From positions 3,906,001 to 3,970,000 of the forward strand of contig OY992834.1 in assembly GCA_963921425.1 (NCBI GenBank): 64,000 nt of DNA. Direction: 5' to 3'. The DNA comes from Dryas octopetala (lineage: Eukaryota > Streptophyta > Magnoliopsida > Rosales > Rosaceae). How positions within the stretch are numbered: position 1 is the stretch's first letter; each line of letters begins with the position of its first letter. The notes under the pieces are model-generated. The model saw nothing but the letters and a program-made list of their open reading frames with translations, had not been told where the DNA came from and ran no database searches. Positions 26,683-38,082 of this stretch are shown piece after piece. Position numbers and translations under genes: made by a program.

Positions 26683-27320
26683 TGTTGATGCTAAAAAATG
26701 GTAGAGCAGTCAACGTCGAGTCGAACCACGTAGGCCCGTTGACCCACCACTGAGTGGATGACACGTCGAAGTGGGGCAGGAACGGGTAGCTGGGTCCGAC
26801 TGGTGAGTAATGAGAGAGAATGATATCCAAAGCACCCTGCGCAAGTACACAAAAGTGAGCGGGAAGGGCACCGGTGTGGTGCCGGCCAAAGCTCCTCCGA
26901 CGCTCAAGTCAGTGTTCAGAGAGATCTGAGAGCAGAGTGAGTGAATTAGTATAATAATGATTTCAGTTGTCCTTTTTGTGACAAGAAGGTACCTCTTTTA
27001 TAGTACCTTTGGAAGAGTGTCAACCAATCCGGTGACGACACGTGTCCTTTGTGGTGACTTGCACTGTAGGAGCGCCACGTGGCACCGGTCTCGAGGATCC
27101 GAGTTAGTTGACACGGGCCGGGGGCCCGGGAGGCTTGAGCTTGGGAGGCCGGAGCCTAAGAGGCCGGGGCCCAGGGGGCCGGAGCCCATGAGGCCGGAGC
27201 CTAGTGGATCATGGGCTAGGAGCCCAGGAAGGGCTTAGTCTTTTGGGTCTAGGCCCAAACAGCATGGTGTTGGGCCTTGTGTGACTTGTCGTTGTGCCGA
27301 GATGATTAGTCATACGAACA
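26683..27320 (-). repeat. 5' LTR (right copy)
   Basis: 638 bases, same ends as the left LTR. In element orientation it precedes the PBS and gag, so it is the promoter-bearing LTR. Confidence 0.95.
26995..27002 (-). promoter_or_regulatory. TATA box of the 5' LTR
   Basis: TATAAAAG on the minus strand, inside the LTR and pointing to gag. It is the likely core promoter for the genomic RNA; the same octamer occurs in the left LTR. Confidence 0.6.
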
Positions 27321-27324
27321 ACAA

Positions 27325-27805
27325 GCATACAAATTAAGTGGATATTGGATAAACAGCCTCTTAATATTCAAATTAATAATTTGCAAATAAATGACCGAGA
27401 AATTATTTTGTATATTTTAATATTATTACATGATATAATTCATCAATCTATTATAATATAGATAAACATTATCAATACAATATTTTAAAAATATAAATTT
27501 ATTATTCACTCATAATATAATATGTATGTTTATTATATCATGTGACGAAGATGTTACAATTTTTACAAAATAAATTTTTTAAACGACTAATACTTTCATT
27601 ATAACAGCTACAAAAGTAATTAGACAAGTCCGTAGTGTTAACTGCTACGCAAACTCAAAATGAAGAAAACAAATTAATCAAAGCTGGAATTGACCTTTCT
27701 CTTTCTGTAAAATAATATTTTCACCAAATTTTGTAGTGATTTTATCTTTTTAGTTTGAACGGTCAAAGTAAATATGCAACAACTAATAAGAAAAAAAGTA
27801 AATAT
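27325..27805. other. intergenic, AT-rich
   Basis: About 480 bases without a supported gene, between the retrotransposon target duplication and the hAT-like element. Confidence 0.5.
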
Positions 27806-27813
27806 GTAACAAC

Positions 27814-29053
27814 CAAGGAATAAAATTTCGGGTTTCGAGGAAATTTCGATGGAAATTTTGACGAAAATTTTGAAAATTTTTAAATTTCGACAAAAATTTG
27901 ACGGAAATGATAGAAATTGATATCAAAATATGAAAATTTTGAATGAAACTTTACCATATGTTTATTTATCATATTATCTACTAAATTGATAAAAAATATT
28001 GAAGAAACCAAATTATATAGTAAGTTTCATGTGATATAAGATAAATATAATACACGCTGTAGACAAATACTGTTAAATAAAATTAGTATAAAATGAAATT
28101 AGTATATTATCTATACTCTATAATATATACACTAAACCCTATATATTCTATATTGTTTAGGATATAGTATATGATACTAGGGTTTAAGCCCTTTAGGGTA
28201 CTTTAAATTATTTTTTATATAAAAATATATTATAATTTACTAGTTTATGGTTTAAAAATAACTAAACGAAACTCCAAAACGGGCAAACAAAACTCCAAAC
28301 TATTTTTTTTTTCACAATTAACCCAAAGGCCCTAAATCCCAAACAACCCTAAACTTTTTTTTTTTTTTTTTCTTCTTTTTCTTCTTTTTCTTTTTTTTCT
28401 TCTTTTTTCTTTTTTTTTTCTTTTTTTTCTTTTTTTTCTTTTCTTTTTTTTCTTTTTTTTCTTTTCTTTTTTTTTTTCTTTTTTTTTCTTCTTTTCCCTT
28501 TCCTTTCTTTTCCCCTGAGGCTCCACTGCTCCAGATCTGTTTTCTTCATTTCTTCTTCTTCTCTCTCTCTCTCTCTCTGCAACTCCCGCCGCCGTCGCCC
28601 CCTGCCCTTGCCCCGTCGCCTCTCTGCCGTCGCCCGTCGCCCCCTGCCCTCGCCCCGTTGCCCGCGTCGCCTCTCTCCCTCGATCTCCCCCTGCCGTCGC
28701 GCCTCTCTCCCTCGATCTCCCCTGCCGCCGCCTGCCGCCACCCCTCTTTCTCCCTCGATCTCCCCTCTGCCACCTCTCCATTTTTCTGCAAAAAGCCAAA
28801 AACCCAGCTCCAAAACCAGAATACCAGATCTCAAATTCAATGGGTTATGGGCACCGTCGAAATTTCGGCGAAATTTCGGCGAAATTTCGACGATTTCGGC
28901 GAAATTTCGACGATTTCGGCGAAATTTCGATAATTTCGACAATTTCGACGAAATCATCCCGAAATTTTAGCAAATATAGGTTTCGATTTCGACACCCCAA
29001 AAATCGAAATTTTAGGCCAAATTTTGCCGAAGACTTCGAAATTTAACACCCTG
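27814..29053. mobile_element. non-autonomous hAT-like element with 8-bp TSD
   Basis: 1,240 bases flanked by the perfect 8-bp repeat GTAACAAC (27806-27813 and 29054-29061), the hAT duplication size. The imperfect terminal inverted repeats are CAAGGAATAAAATTTCG and, from the right end inward, CAGGGTGTTAAATTTCG. Both subterminal zones are packed with GAAATTTCG-like motifs, dense at 27828-27900 and 28855-29040, as expected for transposase-binding repeats of hAT elements. Inside are an AT-rich left half, a ~150-base pyrimidine tract (28354-28510) and a GC-rich CTCCCTCGATCTCC-repeat block (28580-28790). There is no transposase; the long Lys/Arg/Glu-rich ORFs on the minus strand only reflect the pyrimidine tract. 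Confidence 0.8.
28354..28580 (+). repeat. polypyrimidine tract and (CT)n
   Basis: Long run of T and C with almost no purines to about 28514, followed after a short gap by (CT)n at about 28561-28578. It lies within the hAT-like element. Such mirror-like tracts can form triplex DNA and are slippage-prone. Confidence 0.8.
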
Positions 29054-29061
29054 GTAACAAC

Positions 29062-29834
29062 AATATTCTACTACATGAAAGAGACATCATGAAATAAGAA
29101 AAAACAATCTGCAAAGCCAATTTAACTTTCAGTAGTGTTAGATATTTCATATATTTATACCACAATTTTATACCACTTTATGTGATAACTTAAATGACAT
29201 TTATACATTGAATACTAAAACATAAAATAAAAAATAAAAACTTTGTTTAATAAAATAATAACACGTAAAATGATATAAAAATATGCTAAATATAACATTA
29301 TTCTTTAACTTTTCTGCACACTGTCTGCCGTCTGTCCATTGATGATGGACTTCAATTTTGGAGGTGATAAATTTGGCAATTTGCATTACCAAACAACACT
29401 TTATTCGATGATCCAATACTCGATATAGTGTCAGATTCTGGCTCCTAGATTTTTATTCAAGTATACAAGTCCAAATGAAGGCCTACGTAACATAGTGTGA
29501 GTGTGACCACATGTTAGCAAACCAACAAGTCTGAGTTCTGAACCAGCAGACATGCACTGAAGAAAAAACCGGGGTAAAGTAAAGTGGAAAGCCTGTAGTT
29601 TACATCTTCCGGTGTTCCAAGAAAAGAGAAAACCATATCATTATGTAAACCAGGGGCCACACCGATCACAAAAATAGATAGCACACTTCTCAACATACCC
29701 CCACTTATATATCTATATATACCAAGCCCTCCCCTGCTTTTCATTTCCACCTCAATTTGCTCATTCAGTCATTGTCTTAATCCCTTTCACTACTACTTTT
29801 CTGAGAAGTTTTGGCAAGCTAGCAATTAATCAGA
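29062..29834. other. intergenic and HIG1 gene promoter
   Basis: AT-rich. TATA-like TATATATCTATATATACC near 29705-29722 lies about 115 bases upstream of the HIG1 ATG. No other gene was seen. Confidence 0.45.
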
Positions 29835-30256
29835 ATGGAGGCAATTCAGTCTTGGGTTTCAGAACACAAGCTCACAAGCATTGGTGGGTAACACTAACAT
29901 ATATGCATGGTAGTCTTTTTTTGTTTTTGTGTACAAGTAACATATGGTTGATGATGTGTATGAAATTTTGGGTGTTACAGGAGCACTGTGGGCATCAGGA
30001 GTTGGAGCATCCCTAGCTTATTCAAGTGCAAGAACACCTCTCAAGCCAAGCCTTAGACTTATACATGCCAGGTACCTTTAAAATAGTGTACTCTATCCAT
30101 TAAGCTTTGAATTGCTTTTGCTTAATTATGTCAAAACTAATACTGCGTCGTTTTGTTGGTAGGATGCACGCACAAGCCTTGACACTGGCTGTTCTATCTG
30201 GCGCCGCGCTCTACCATCACTATGAGAAGCATGTTGACAGCCAAGCACACAATTAA
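29835..30256 (+). CDS. HIG1-domain (hypoxia-induced) small mitochondrial protein
   Basis: Three exons, 29835-29883, 29981-30071 and 30163-30256, with GT-AG sites and phases 1 and 2, encode 77 residues. The protein starts MEAIQSWVSEHKLTSIGALW. Two hydrophobic segments (about residues 16-32 and 47-64) are separated by the basic loop PLKPSLRLIHARMHAQ. The RLIHARMHAQALTLA pattern is characteristic of plant hypoxia-responsive HIG1 proteins, which resemble yeast Rcf factors that associate with respiratory supercomplexes in the inner mitochondrial membrane. Length fits the short plant members. The exact respiratory role in plants is inferred. Confidence 0.85.
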
Positions 30257-31331
30257 TGCTTCTCCAAATTTGATGTCACCATGCACCTGCCTTAGCTAAA
30301 TCACTGCTTCATTTCTATTAATTAAGTTCATCTTAGGCTTCTTAGCAGTTAATCTCAACGCTTTCTTATTTGTAGCTAGATGTCCTATGTTTTCCTCTGT
30401 TTCTTTTTACCCCTTTTACTAGTTTGTATAATACACCTATGTATGTAAGGAGACCAATATTGTATTGGGCAATAAAGTGAGTTCAAGCAAGTTTCTTTTA
30501 CTGGGTACAATGAAGAATGAATATTCCTAATTGGGTTTATCTTGTTCCCAAAACTATAATTGTTCAAAAAATTGTCTGCAAAACCCAATAATACAAATGT
30601 ACTTCCATGAATATATCGTCCAAGTCTTTTTTTTTTTGGCTACATGAATCGTCCATCATGAACTATTGCATAATTAAACCACCAACAACTTTAATATCGG
30701 ATATAACATTAAAAAGAATTCTACAACATGAGAGTGAGCATCATGAATCATGATTAAGCCAATCAAATTGGAGAGTGGTTGACAAACCCACCAGGCTGGC
30801 TAATAGAGACTAAGTAGCATAATTGTGGAAGTTTAGAGTTAAGTAGTTATGAGACGTGCTTGCCCTGCACATATTTGCTGTTGTAAGGTTGGAAAGTCCT
30901 TTTCTTCTTCCTAACACTTCGATTCCTTCAGTTGTCAAAGTATTTGTTTATGCCACTTAAATTAAAACTTACTCAAAAGGAGTGGCCTACCAAATTCAAT
31001 TTTCTCTAATTGATGATTATACCCTCCAATGTGCATTATTAAATGAGTCCTCTTCAAGGTTGGTTTGGTCAATTCACTCAAATACAAAATAGAACCCAAT
31101 ATTCTATTTAGGCAATCCTGAATCATGGGTTGTTCTTGAAATTAATTAACTAGGGATAGGGTGAGGTCCAACGAACTTGTAACATAAACAAGGGAAAATG
31201 GGAAAGCCTTTTGATTTAAATTGAGCACATTCAAAAGAAGAAACAGTTTCTCCTCCTTCCTCTTCTTTCTTTGGCTCTGCTTTTTTTCAAGGTTTTGTGA
31301 TACATCAAAGGCTAGAGAATTACTGAGAAAG
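30257..31331. other. intergenic between HIG1 and BTB cluster
   Basis: Contains the HIG1 3' UTR (AATAAAG near 30470) and upstream sequence of the first BTB gene. Nothing else coding was seen. Confidence 0.45.
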
Positions 31332-32627
31332 ATGGACTGCTCTGTTTGTACTTCAATGCCATTAATATTAAGGCCTCCAAGGAATACAATATGTGGGGCA
31401 TGCTATGAGGGAGCTAGGAGCGTTATCTCTTTCATAAACAAGCTTCAAAGTGCTGAAGGAACTGATCATAAAGCAAATTTCTGTAAGGCAAGCTCTGCTT
31501 TCATCTTTCTTTGGCTCTGCTCTGATTTTCAATGTTTCATTCTCTTAATCGTCACAATTACTAGCAACCACATAAAACCCATAACAGTGAAATTGATATT
31601 GATGATCTTGGCCCTCTGGTTGGCACCTTTCTGTACATACTACATAGTTAATTGTCTTGCTAAGATCATGTGGGCCCCTCTGGGCTTTCTGGGTGGGCAT
31701 CTCATGTGGGCCTATCTTTCTTAATTCCAGCCCACTAATAAGGACTGAAGGGCCCTGTTTTATCTGTTGGAAGAACCCCTTTGACTTAAAATGCCCAAAT
31801 AGTTGAAGAAGAAACCAAAATTGTCACGTTATATAGCTTACATACAACTCTAAATAGTATTATTTGTGATGTGTTGCTAATTTCTTTGCTCTTGCAGACT
31901 CTCACCAATGTGTCAACTTGGGTATCTGATATGATAGAAGCATCAGAAGAACTTAATGTGAAAATTAGATTCCTAAGTGGGTTTGGTGTTGCATTTAGAG
32001 ATCAAATTCACACCGACATACTACTCCATCCTGGTGATAATGGACCTCCAATAGCTACACATAGAGCCTTATTGGTGAGACTCTATCTTAATTTGTAGTA
32101 ATAATGTACGTCATAAATCAATTAATTAAATAATATGAATATAAACTGAGGAGTCTTATTTACTGTAGGCAATAAGATCGGAAATCTTTACCAACATTCT
32201 AGACTCAGATGGATGCAAAGCTCCACCTAATGAGACCATAAAACTGGCGGAGTTGAAACATGAAGAGCTGGAGTCTCTCCTGGAATTCCTCTACAACGGG
32301 GACTTGCCTGAAGAGAAGATGAAGAAACATGTCTACTCCTTGTCCCTTGCAGCAGACAAGTACGGGATTCCGTACTTACAGAAGCTCTGTGAGCGTTATA
32401 TGCTCAAGTCCTTAAGCTCATCCAATGCTCTTGATGTTTTAGAGGTTGCAGATATTTGTTCCTGCCTAACATTGAAGGAAAGTGCCTTAGATTACATTGT
32501 TAAAAACATGCATGACATAATCTTCTCTGCCAAATATGATGCATTTGCTCTTAAGAATCCACATTTGTGTGTACAGATTTCGAGGGCATCGTTCATGGAT
32601 GCCACAAGAAATTCAGTAGTTTCCTAG
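31332..32627 (+). CDS. BTB/POZ domain protein (At3g56230-like), copy 1
   Basis: BTB/POZ proteins of this class are candidate substrate adaptors of CUL3 ubiquitin ligases. Three exons: 31332-31487, 31898-32074 and 32169-32627, in frame, giving 263 residues. The N-terminus MDCSVCTSMP..ICGACYEG has two CxxC pairs, a small zinc-ribbon-like module. The BTB fold reads DILLHPGDNGPPIATHRALL across the exon 2/3 junction, then IRSEIFTNILDSDGC, LESLLEFLYNGDLPEE and LAADKYGIPYLQKLCERYM. The C-terminus resembles the start of a BACK region (NALDVLEVADICS). Intron 1 uses a GC donor (AAG|GCAAGC); the nearby GT donor at 31483 would break the frame. Two related genes follow. Confidence 0.87.
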
Positions 32628-32791
32628 TAATTTGGGAATTATGTAGGTTGGTGTAACTAGTCACTGCATGTGTGGAATTTTTATAATGTGCACATAATAT
32701 ATGGGGAACTATTTAATTTACTTGCCCACGTTTCAAGAAAGTCTTTACAATAATTAAAATCCTACAAGAAAAGGTACAACATCTCCAAACT

Positions 32792-32947
32792 TCAAATGCT
32801 CTTGACGTTTTAGAGGTTGCAGATGCTTGTTCTTGCCTAACAATATTGAAGCAGAAGACCTTGGACTACATTGTGAAGAACTTGAATGACATAATTTTAT
32901 CAGCTAAATATGAAGCATTTGCACATAAGCATCCACGTTTGAGCTAG
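32792..32947 (+). pseudogene. BTB gene 3'-end fragment
   Basis: An isolated copy of the last ~50 codons of the neighbouring BTB genes (SNALDVLEVADACSCLTILK.. KYEAFAHKHPRL) ending at TAG 32945-32947. No BTB domain or upstream exon precedes it. It is a truncated duplicate between BTB copies 1 and 2. Confidence 0.75.
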
Positions 32948-34831
32948 TGTTCAGATCGAGGTTCCTAGCTAGTCAGGGAACGTAATATAATTGATTGATG
33001 TCATAATTAGTCAAAGCTAGAGACAAAACCAGCACAATTATGTACACGCACACATATATATAGGGAACTATTTCATTTAATTTATAAATTAATTTGCCCA
33101 TCTCTCACATATTTTTAGCCGTGCAAGTGATCAATGTGGTAGAGTTGATCTCAGAACATCCCAATTAAAACTTTGTCTATTTATTTCTCTTATAAGCCTA
33201 GATTCATAATTTGATTTATACATGGAGGAACTAAGAATATTATCATAGCCTCATAGGGTCAAAGTTGAGAGATAATACCACTAGATCAATAACCTTCACG
33301 ATTAATTGTGGTGTTTGTTTGGGTTACAATTAACACCATTGTCACAAAATAAAATAGGGCAAGATTTTTGCTAAGATTTGGTAAATCAGCTCGACAAGTA
33401 AAATTATCAATAAGCCTATTTTATAGATGTTCTTTCTCAATGTCATTAAATACAGATAAGAACAGACAAAAAGAAAATACAGATAAGAGGAAAATAAATC
33501 TAAATTGAGTATGTATGTTATTGATCGAAACAAGGATTGGGCCAAGATGAAAGAAAAAAAAAAAAAAGATTGGGCCAAGATGAAAAAGAATTGGATAGTT
33601 GTCCACATATATTTATATCTTGTATATTTTGAAATTTATGAGATAAATACCTTTTTTACAATAAAGTTACGGTACTACCGGACTACTTGTTGAACAAGCT
33701 GACCACCAATAAAACCTAATACGATATCTTCTTTGCAATTAAAGAAGCTATTCTACAAGGAAAAGGAATATAATAAAAAATTACTATTATTATTATCATC
33801 ATAAACAAGACTTTATTTTATAGCCATTAGCATAAACAGGACTAATCATATAAATACCTTTATATAGATATTTGTCGAATGATTATTTTGTTATTTATTC
33901 ATTGAAAGATGCATAGAACAAGAAAATGTTCAAAAGTTAACAAAACAATATATAATTTATTCCATTCTTATATAAAATATTTATAAAGAATTTAAATGGT
34001 ATATATGTCAAAAAAACTGAAGTCAATACAAGCACAATATATATAGCATTATGTTAAAGTCAATTACAATAATGTTATTTATACACACTTAATTGACCAC
34101 TTTATATGGCAGATGATGTGGTGATGCTATGTAATTAATGACATAATCATATATGCAAATAATTAAAAGTTAAAATTTATGTCAACTTATTTTATTAATT
34201 GACATGACATTACCATACTGCCACATAAAGTGATCAATTAAGTGTATACAAATAGCATTATTCCTTAAATCTCTACAAAAGTATATGAAAGTTTATGAAC
34301 TCTTTAATTGGCTCACTATAAAAGTCCTAAATCTTTCCAAAATGGAATGAAGGATGCAATTTTTGGGTTTGATTTGAAGGATGGTAAGGAAATTTGAACA
34401 AATCTATTTAATTTTGTTCTGTTTACTGTATATCACGTGAATTGTTGACCCACGTACAAATAATTTATTATCTTAAATGAAATAAAACTTTTATATAATA
34501 AGTATATACACTTATTGTCTTTATTTATCTTAATACGTAATTTAATATGTAATAAGAGAGATAAACACGTAAATGTATATAGAAATATATAAATGCATAT
34601 TTAAATACATAAATATATAGTTATAAACACATAAATTTATATAATTGTAAATTGTAACCCCATTGCTGGAAAGGCTCGGCTTTGAAGCCGTAAGTCTCAA
34701 GCCGCCAAGAAATTAATTACCAATCAAAAGGAAGAAATTTTTTAACTTGTAAACAATAATATTTGCGAAAGTTGGACATTCTCTTCTCTCCTCTCTCTCT
34801 CTTTCTCTTCTCTCGCTCTTCCACGATTCTG
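32948..34831. other. intergenic within BTB cluster
   Basis: AT-rich. Around 33527-33640 lies a duplicated promoter-type segment (GATTGGGCCAAGATGA twice, then AGTTGTCCACATATATTTAT) that recurs upstream of the third BTB copy. A short inverted pair near 34084-34262 (CACTTAATTGACCACTTTAT and its complement) looks like a small foldback. No gene. Confidence 0.45.
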
Positions 34832-34839
34832 TATAAATA
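34832..34839 (+). promoter_or_regulatory. TATA box of BTB copy 2
   Basis: TATAAATA about 100 bases before the ATG, followed by CTAGCCGGCC. The pseudogene copy 3 has the same arrangement (TATAAATACCGGCC at 38781), which supports it as an inherited core promoter. Confidence 0.65.
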
Positions 34840-34934
34840 CTAGCCGGCCAGTCTTGAACCCCCCTACAAGATACGCTAGCAATTGAATTCTTTCAAGGTT
34901 GATTGGCTCTCTGACTGTTGGGAAAACAAGGCAG

Positions 34935-35834
34935 ATGGATCGCTGCTGCATTTGTGATAGAGGTATTAACGCTGGATTATTCTGCGTGGTATGCTCTCAG
35001 GGACTTTCTATTGTCAATGGCCTAAAGGCCCTAAACTGCCGCACACAACAGCTTCAAACTCATCAAGCAAACACGTACAAGGCAAGCTAATTAAGCTATC
35101 TCTCTCTAATTAATTTGATCTTAATTTCTTAATTTCATCGTTTTAATTGCTTCATTAATTTATTGCCATTCAGATCTGCGGTCTTTGATTTTTATGTTTC
35201 TTCGTCTTATTGTCACAATTAACACTACCAAGTATATAATTAAGATTAGAGGCTTCCTTGGACCTTACTCCTTAATTACTTTTTTTTTTTTTTTTTGGGT
35301 ACAAGGGGCCGAAACCTAAAAGAAAAATCTAAATAACTACAGCTCTAGGACATAGAGTACCAAGAGCATCAGCAGAAAATAAAGAACAGACCACCTCATG
35401 AGGAGAGGAGAAATCAAACCAATGAACACCAAAATCCCTCCTCACACTTAAAGAGGCAAAACGATCAACACAAAAATTTTGGTCATGATACGCATGCCTT
35501 ACCAAGCAATTAGTAAACCCACCAAAAAGCAGCTATTAGACCCAACCAATTGTTTATGGGCGATCAATATATATTATTAATTTTAGTTAATATCTTCATT
35601 CTCGATGGCGATAGATTATTTTGTGCTACGTTGCTAATTTTGTTTTTTTACAGACTATAGTATCAAAATGGGTGTGTTATTTGAAACACATATTCAATAA
35701 AGAAGCCAATGAGAATGTTCGATTCCTACGTGAGTTAGCTCATGGAGTTAGAGATCAAAATCAAACCGACATACTACTCTGTCCTGGTGATAATGAGCCT
35801 CCAATACCTGTACAAAGAATCTTTCTGGTGTGTG

Positions 35835-35874
<40 letters not shown>

Positions 35875-36664
35875 TTGTTAAATTGTTAGTATATACTGTT
35901 TTAAGTACTCAATTAACTATTTCCACAAATATTTGACTATTAATAAATTGAGTGGATTTGTGACATCCATTCTTGACACAATTTTAGATATAATATTTAA
36001 ATAGAGTCTATTTTATATAAAAAATTTTGTTCTGATTTATTTAATTGTTTGTAAAGATGATTATTAAATGAAGACCTAAAAAATAAACGATTTGAATCGT
36101 TAAAATTATATATAAAATAAAAAATATATAAATATAATGTCAAAAATAAAGGCTACGATCATTCTCCCAATAAATTAATCTGATTGTTATTTATTGTAGA
36201 CAAGTAGATCGGAAATCTTTAAAGACATTGTAAAAGCATGCGACTCTCCATTAAACGACATGATACCAGTGCCCGAGTTGAAGCATGAAGAGCTTGAGTC
36301 TTTCCTGGAATTCCTCTGTAATGCGTACTTGTCTGAAGAGAAGATGAAGAAACATGTCTACTCCTTGACCATTGCAGCCGATAAGTATGCAATCCCATAC
36401 TTGCAGAAGGTCTGTGAGAGTCATATGGAAAAGTCCCTGAGTTCATCCAATGCTCTTGATGTTTTAAAGGTTGCAGATATGTGTTCCGGTAGCCAAACAA
36501 CACTGAAGCAGAAAGCCTTGGAATTCATTACCAAAAACATGGATGATATCATTTTCTCTACTAAATATGAAACATTTGCACTTGAGAATCCACATTTATG
36601 TGTGCAGATTTCATGGGGATTAGCGAAGCGTACGTATCAAAACAATATAAAAGTGAAATGTTAA
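34935..36664 (+). CDS. BTB/POZ domain protein, copy 2
   Basis: Three exons, 34935-35081, 35654-35827 and 36200-36664, give 261 residues. The N-terminus MDRCCICDRG..FCVVCSQG keeps two CxxC pairs. The BTB fold reads RDQNQTDILLCPGDNEPPIP, then SRSEIFKDI, LESFLEFLCNAYLSEEKM and IAADKYAIPYLQKVCESHM. The C-terminus is SNALDVLKVADMC. It is clearly paralogous to copy 1, with the same intron positions and the same GC donor AAG|GCAAGC at intron 1. Intron 1 has taken a LINE fragment and intron 2 begins with a (CT)n run. The His in PPIATHRALL of copy 1 is Gln here (PVQRIFL), a change in a usually conserved BTB position, so function may have shifted. Confidence 0.84.
35281..35535 (-). mobile_element. 5'-truncated LINE (L1-type) fragment in BTB intron 1
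   Basis: The minus strand encodes the end of a LINE RNase H-like region (RHAYHDQNFCVDRFASL.. RRDFGVHWFDF.. CPRAVVI, stop at 35329-35331), followed by a poly(A) tail seen as poly-T at 35281-35296. It is inserted antisense to the host gene within the intron. Only the 3' ~250 bases are present. Confidence 0.7.
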
Positions 36665-37674
36665 TTATTTGGCGATTCTGGCAGCGCTAGCTATTCTATA
36701 TATGTAATTTTTAATATAGTACTTTGACAAGTCATAAGGACATAAATAGGCCTTATATATAGTAATATAGTATTACTGCAAATTAGTTCTTCCTTTAGAC
36801 CTATATGGCTATATGTATTTCAAAAGATTTCCCTTATTCCCGATAATATATTCCCTTCCCAGTATACGCTTATCAAACTTCAAATTGTCTTATGTTCTCA
36901 ATCTTCTTAACCAAGAAGGGCAATTTGTTTTTTTTTTTATTCAAAAGTTAATTTACTTGGTCTTATTTCTTTTGTAAAGTTCATAGCCCGGCCGCTTAAT
37001 CATATTCTTAAGTTTGGGCGCCCAATTAAGATGTTCAGATAAAAAAACAAGATGATTTGGACCAAGATCGATGAACAATAAGTGAATAGTTGTCCAAGTA
37101 TATTTATATTTATATTTCAGGAAATCAAATCCTTCGAAATTTATCTACTTTATTCAAATTTTTTTGGTTGAGAAAACAACCTGAAGGCTTACTGTGCCTT
37201 AATTAGATTTCATCCAAGCTACTGCGCATCATGCTATAAAACAAGGAGGAGCCAATGTACGTTGCCAATGAAGTCCATCCTTCAACTAAATTTAAGTTTG
37301 TGAACAATCTATGTCAATTATAATTTTAAGTATATTTTTACGAAAAAGTTGCAATAATATTATCAGATCCACAACTTGTTGAACAAGTAAAATCAACCAG
37401 GGAAACCTAATAAATTTCAAAATCCTAGCCCTAGAAGGAGATGAGCTTCCAGTACTCTTGTGTACAAATAGCACCTACTCTTACAAGGTACGCTATTCTT
37501 TGTAGGTTGAAATTGAAGTAAACTAAGATAAAGCCAAAGTTCAAGCTAACCAAAATTGAATTATGTATAAAATAAGTGGACCAAATTTATAATTTCCTCT
37601 TATTTTTTTAGACGACAGCTGGAATTATATTTTATAGATATTCTTTCTCAGTGTATATATATATATATATATAT
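36665..37674. other. intergenic with orphan BTB-type promoter copy
   Basis: From about 37040 to 37520 the sequence parallels the region upstream of BTB copy 3 (AAATCCTAGCCCTA.., TACTCTTGTGTACAAATA in place of TATAAATA, then TAGGTTGAAATTGAAG). No BTB exon follows. It reads as the leftover 5' end of a further tandem duplicate. Confidence 0.5.
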
Positions 37675-38072
37675 AGGAGTGCTCTAAAGTTAATCGGTTA
37701 GCAAGTTAATATAAAACTAACCATGCTTTTGGGTCCACCACATAACTAATCTCATAATCTGAACCGTTCATTTTTTAGGCCATACTTCAAAGAACATCAT
37801 TGCAAAAATTCAACTACATCATAAATCATTTAGTCATTTAATTGTGATAAAATAAATAGACGATCATTGTTTTCGATAAAAGCATATACATAATTGTTAT
37901 CATAATCAAATGGCTAAATGAATTTCGATTTTGGAGATTTTTTACAGAGATGATATTTGAAGTAGGGCCTAAAAAATGGACGGTTCAAATTTTGAAATTA
38001 CATTGTGCGGTGGGCCTAACAGGGTGGTTAGTTTTGTATTAACTTACTAACTAGTTAGCTTTAGAGCATTCT
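37675..38072. mobile_element. foldback MITE, copy A
   Basis: About 400 bases with long inverted arms. Left arm: GTGCTCTAAAGTTAATCGG..AAAACTAACCA. The right arm is its complement (TGGTTAGTTTTGTATTAACT..TTTAGAGCATTC). No ORF. Same family as the next element and 4743-4992. Confidence 0.7.
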
Positions 38073-38082
38073 TATATATATA

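Larger units (their letters stand above)
15712..27320 (-). mobile_element. complete Ty3/Gypsy LTR retrotransposon, Tat type
   Basis: An 11,609-bp element with 638-bp LTRs (TG..CA) that look identical by eye, and a perfect 5-bp target duplication ACAAG (15707-15711, 27321-27325). Element sense is the minus strand: the 5' LTR is on the right, then PBS, gag, protease, RT, two RNase H domains and integrase, a long 3' non-coding region, PPT and the 3' LTR. The second RNase H after the usual one and the absence of a chromodomain point to the Tat lineage of Ty3/Gypsy. A plus-strand accessory ORF lies between pol and the 3' LTR. Indistinguishable LTRs mean a very recent insertion. Gag-pro and pol are in different frames, so it may not be autonomous. 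Confidence 0.95.

Noticed and set aside
15712..27320. Possibility that the 11.6 kb element is an endogenous virus
   Set aside because: Clear TG..CA LTRs, PBS, PPT, 5-bp TSD and the Gypsy order RT-RNaseH-integrase; no envelope or movement-protein gene seen.
28332..28970. Long Lys/Arg/Glu-rich ORFs (155 and 202 codons, minus) and overlapping plus-strand ORFs
   Set aside because: They are translations of a polypyrimidine tract and GC-rich repeats inside a transposon; no domain and frames open on both strands.
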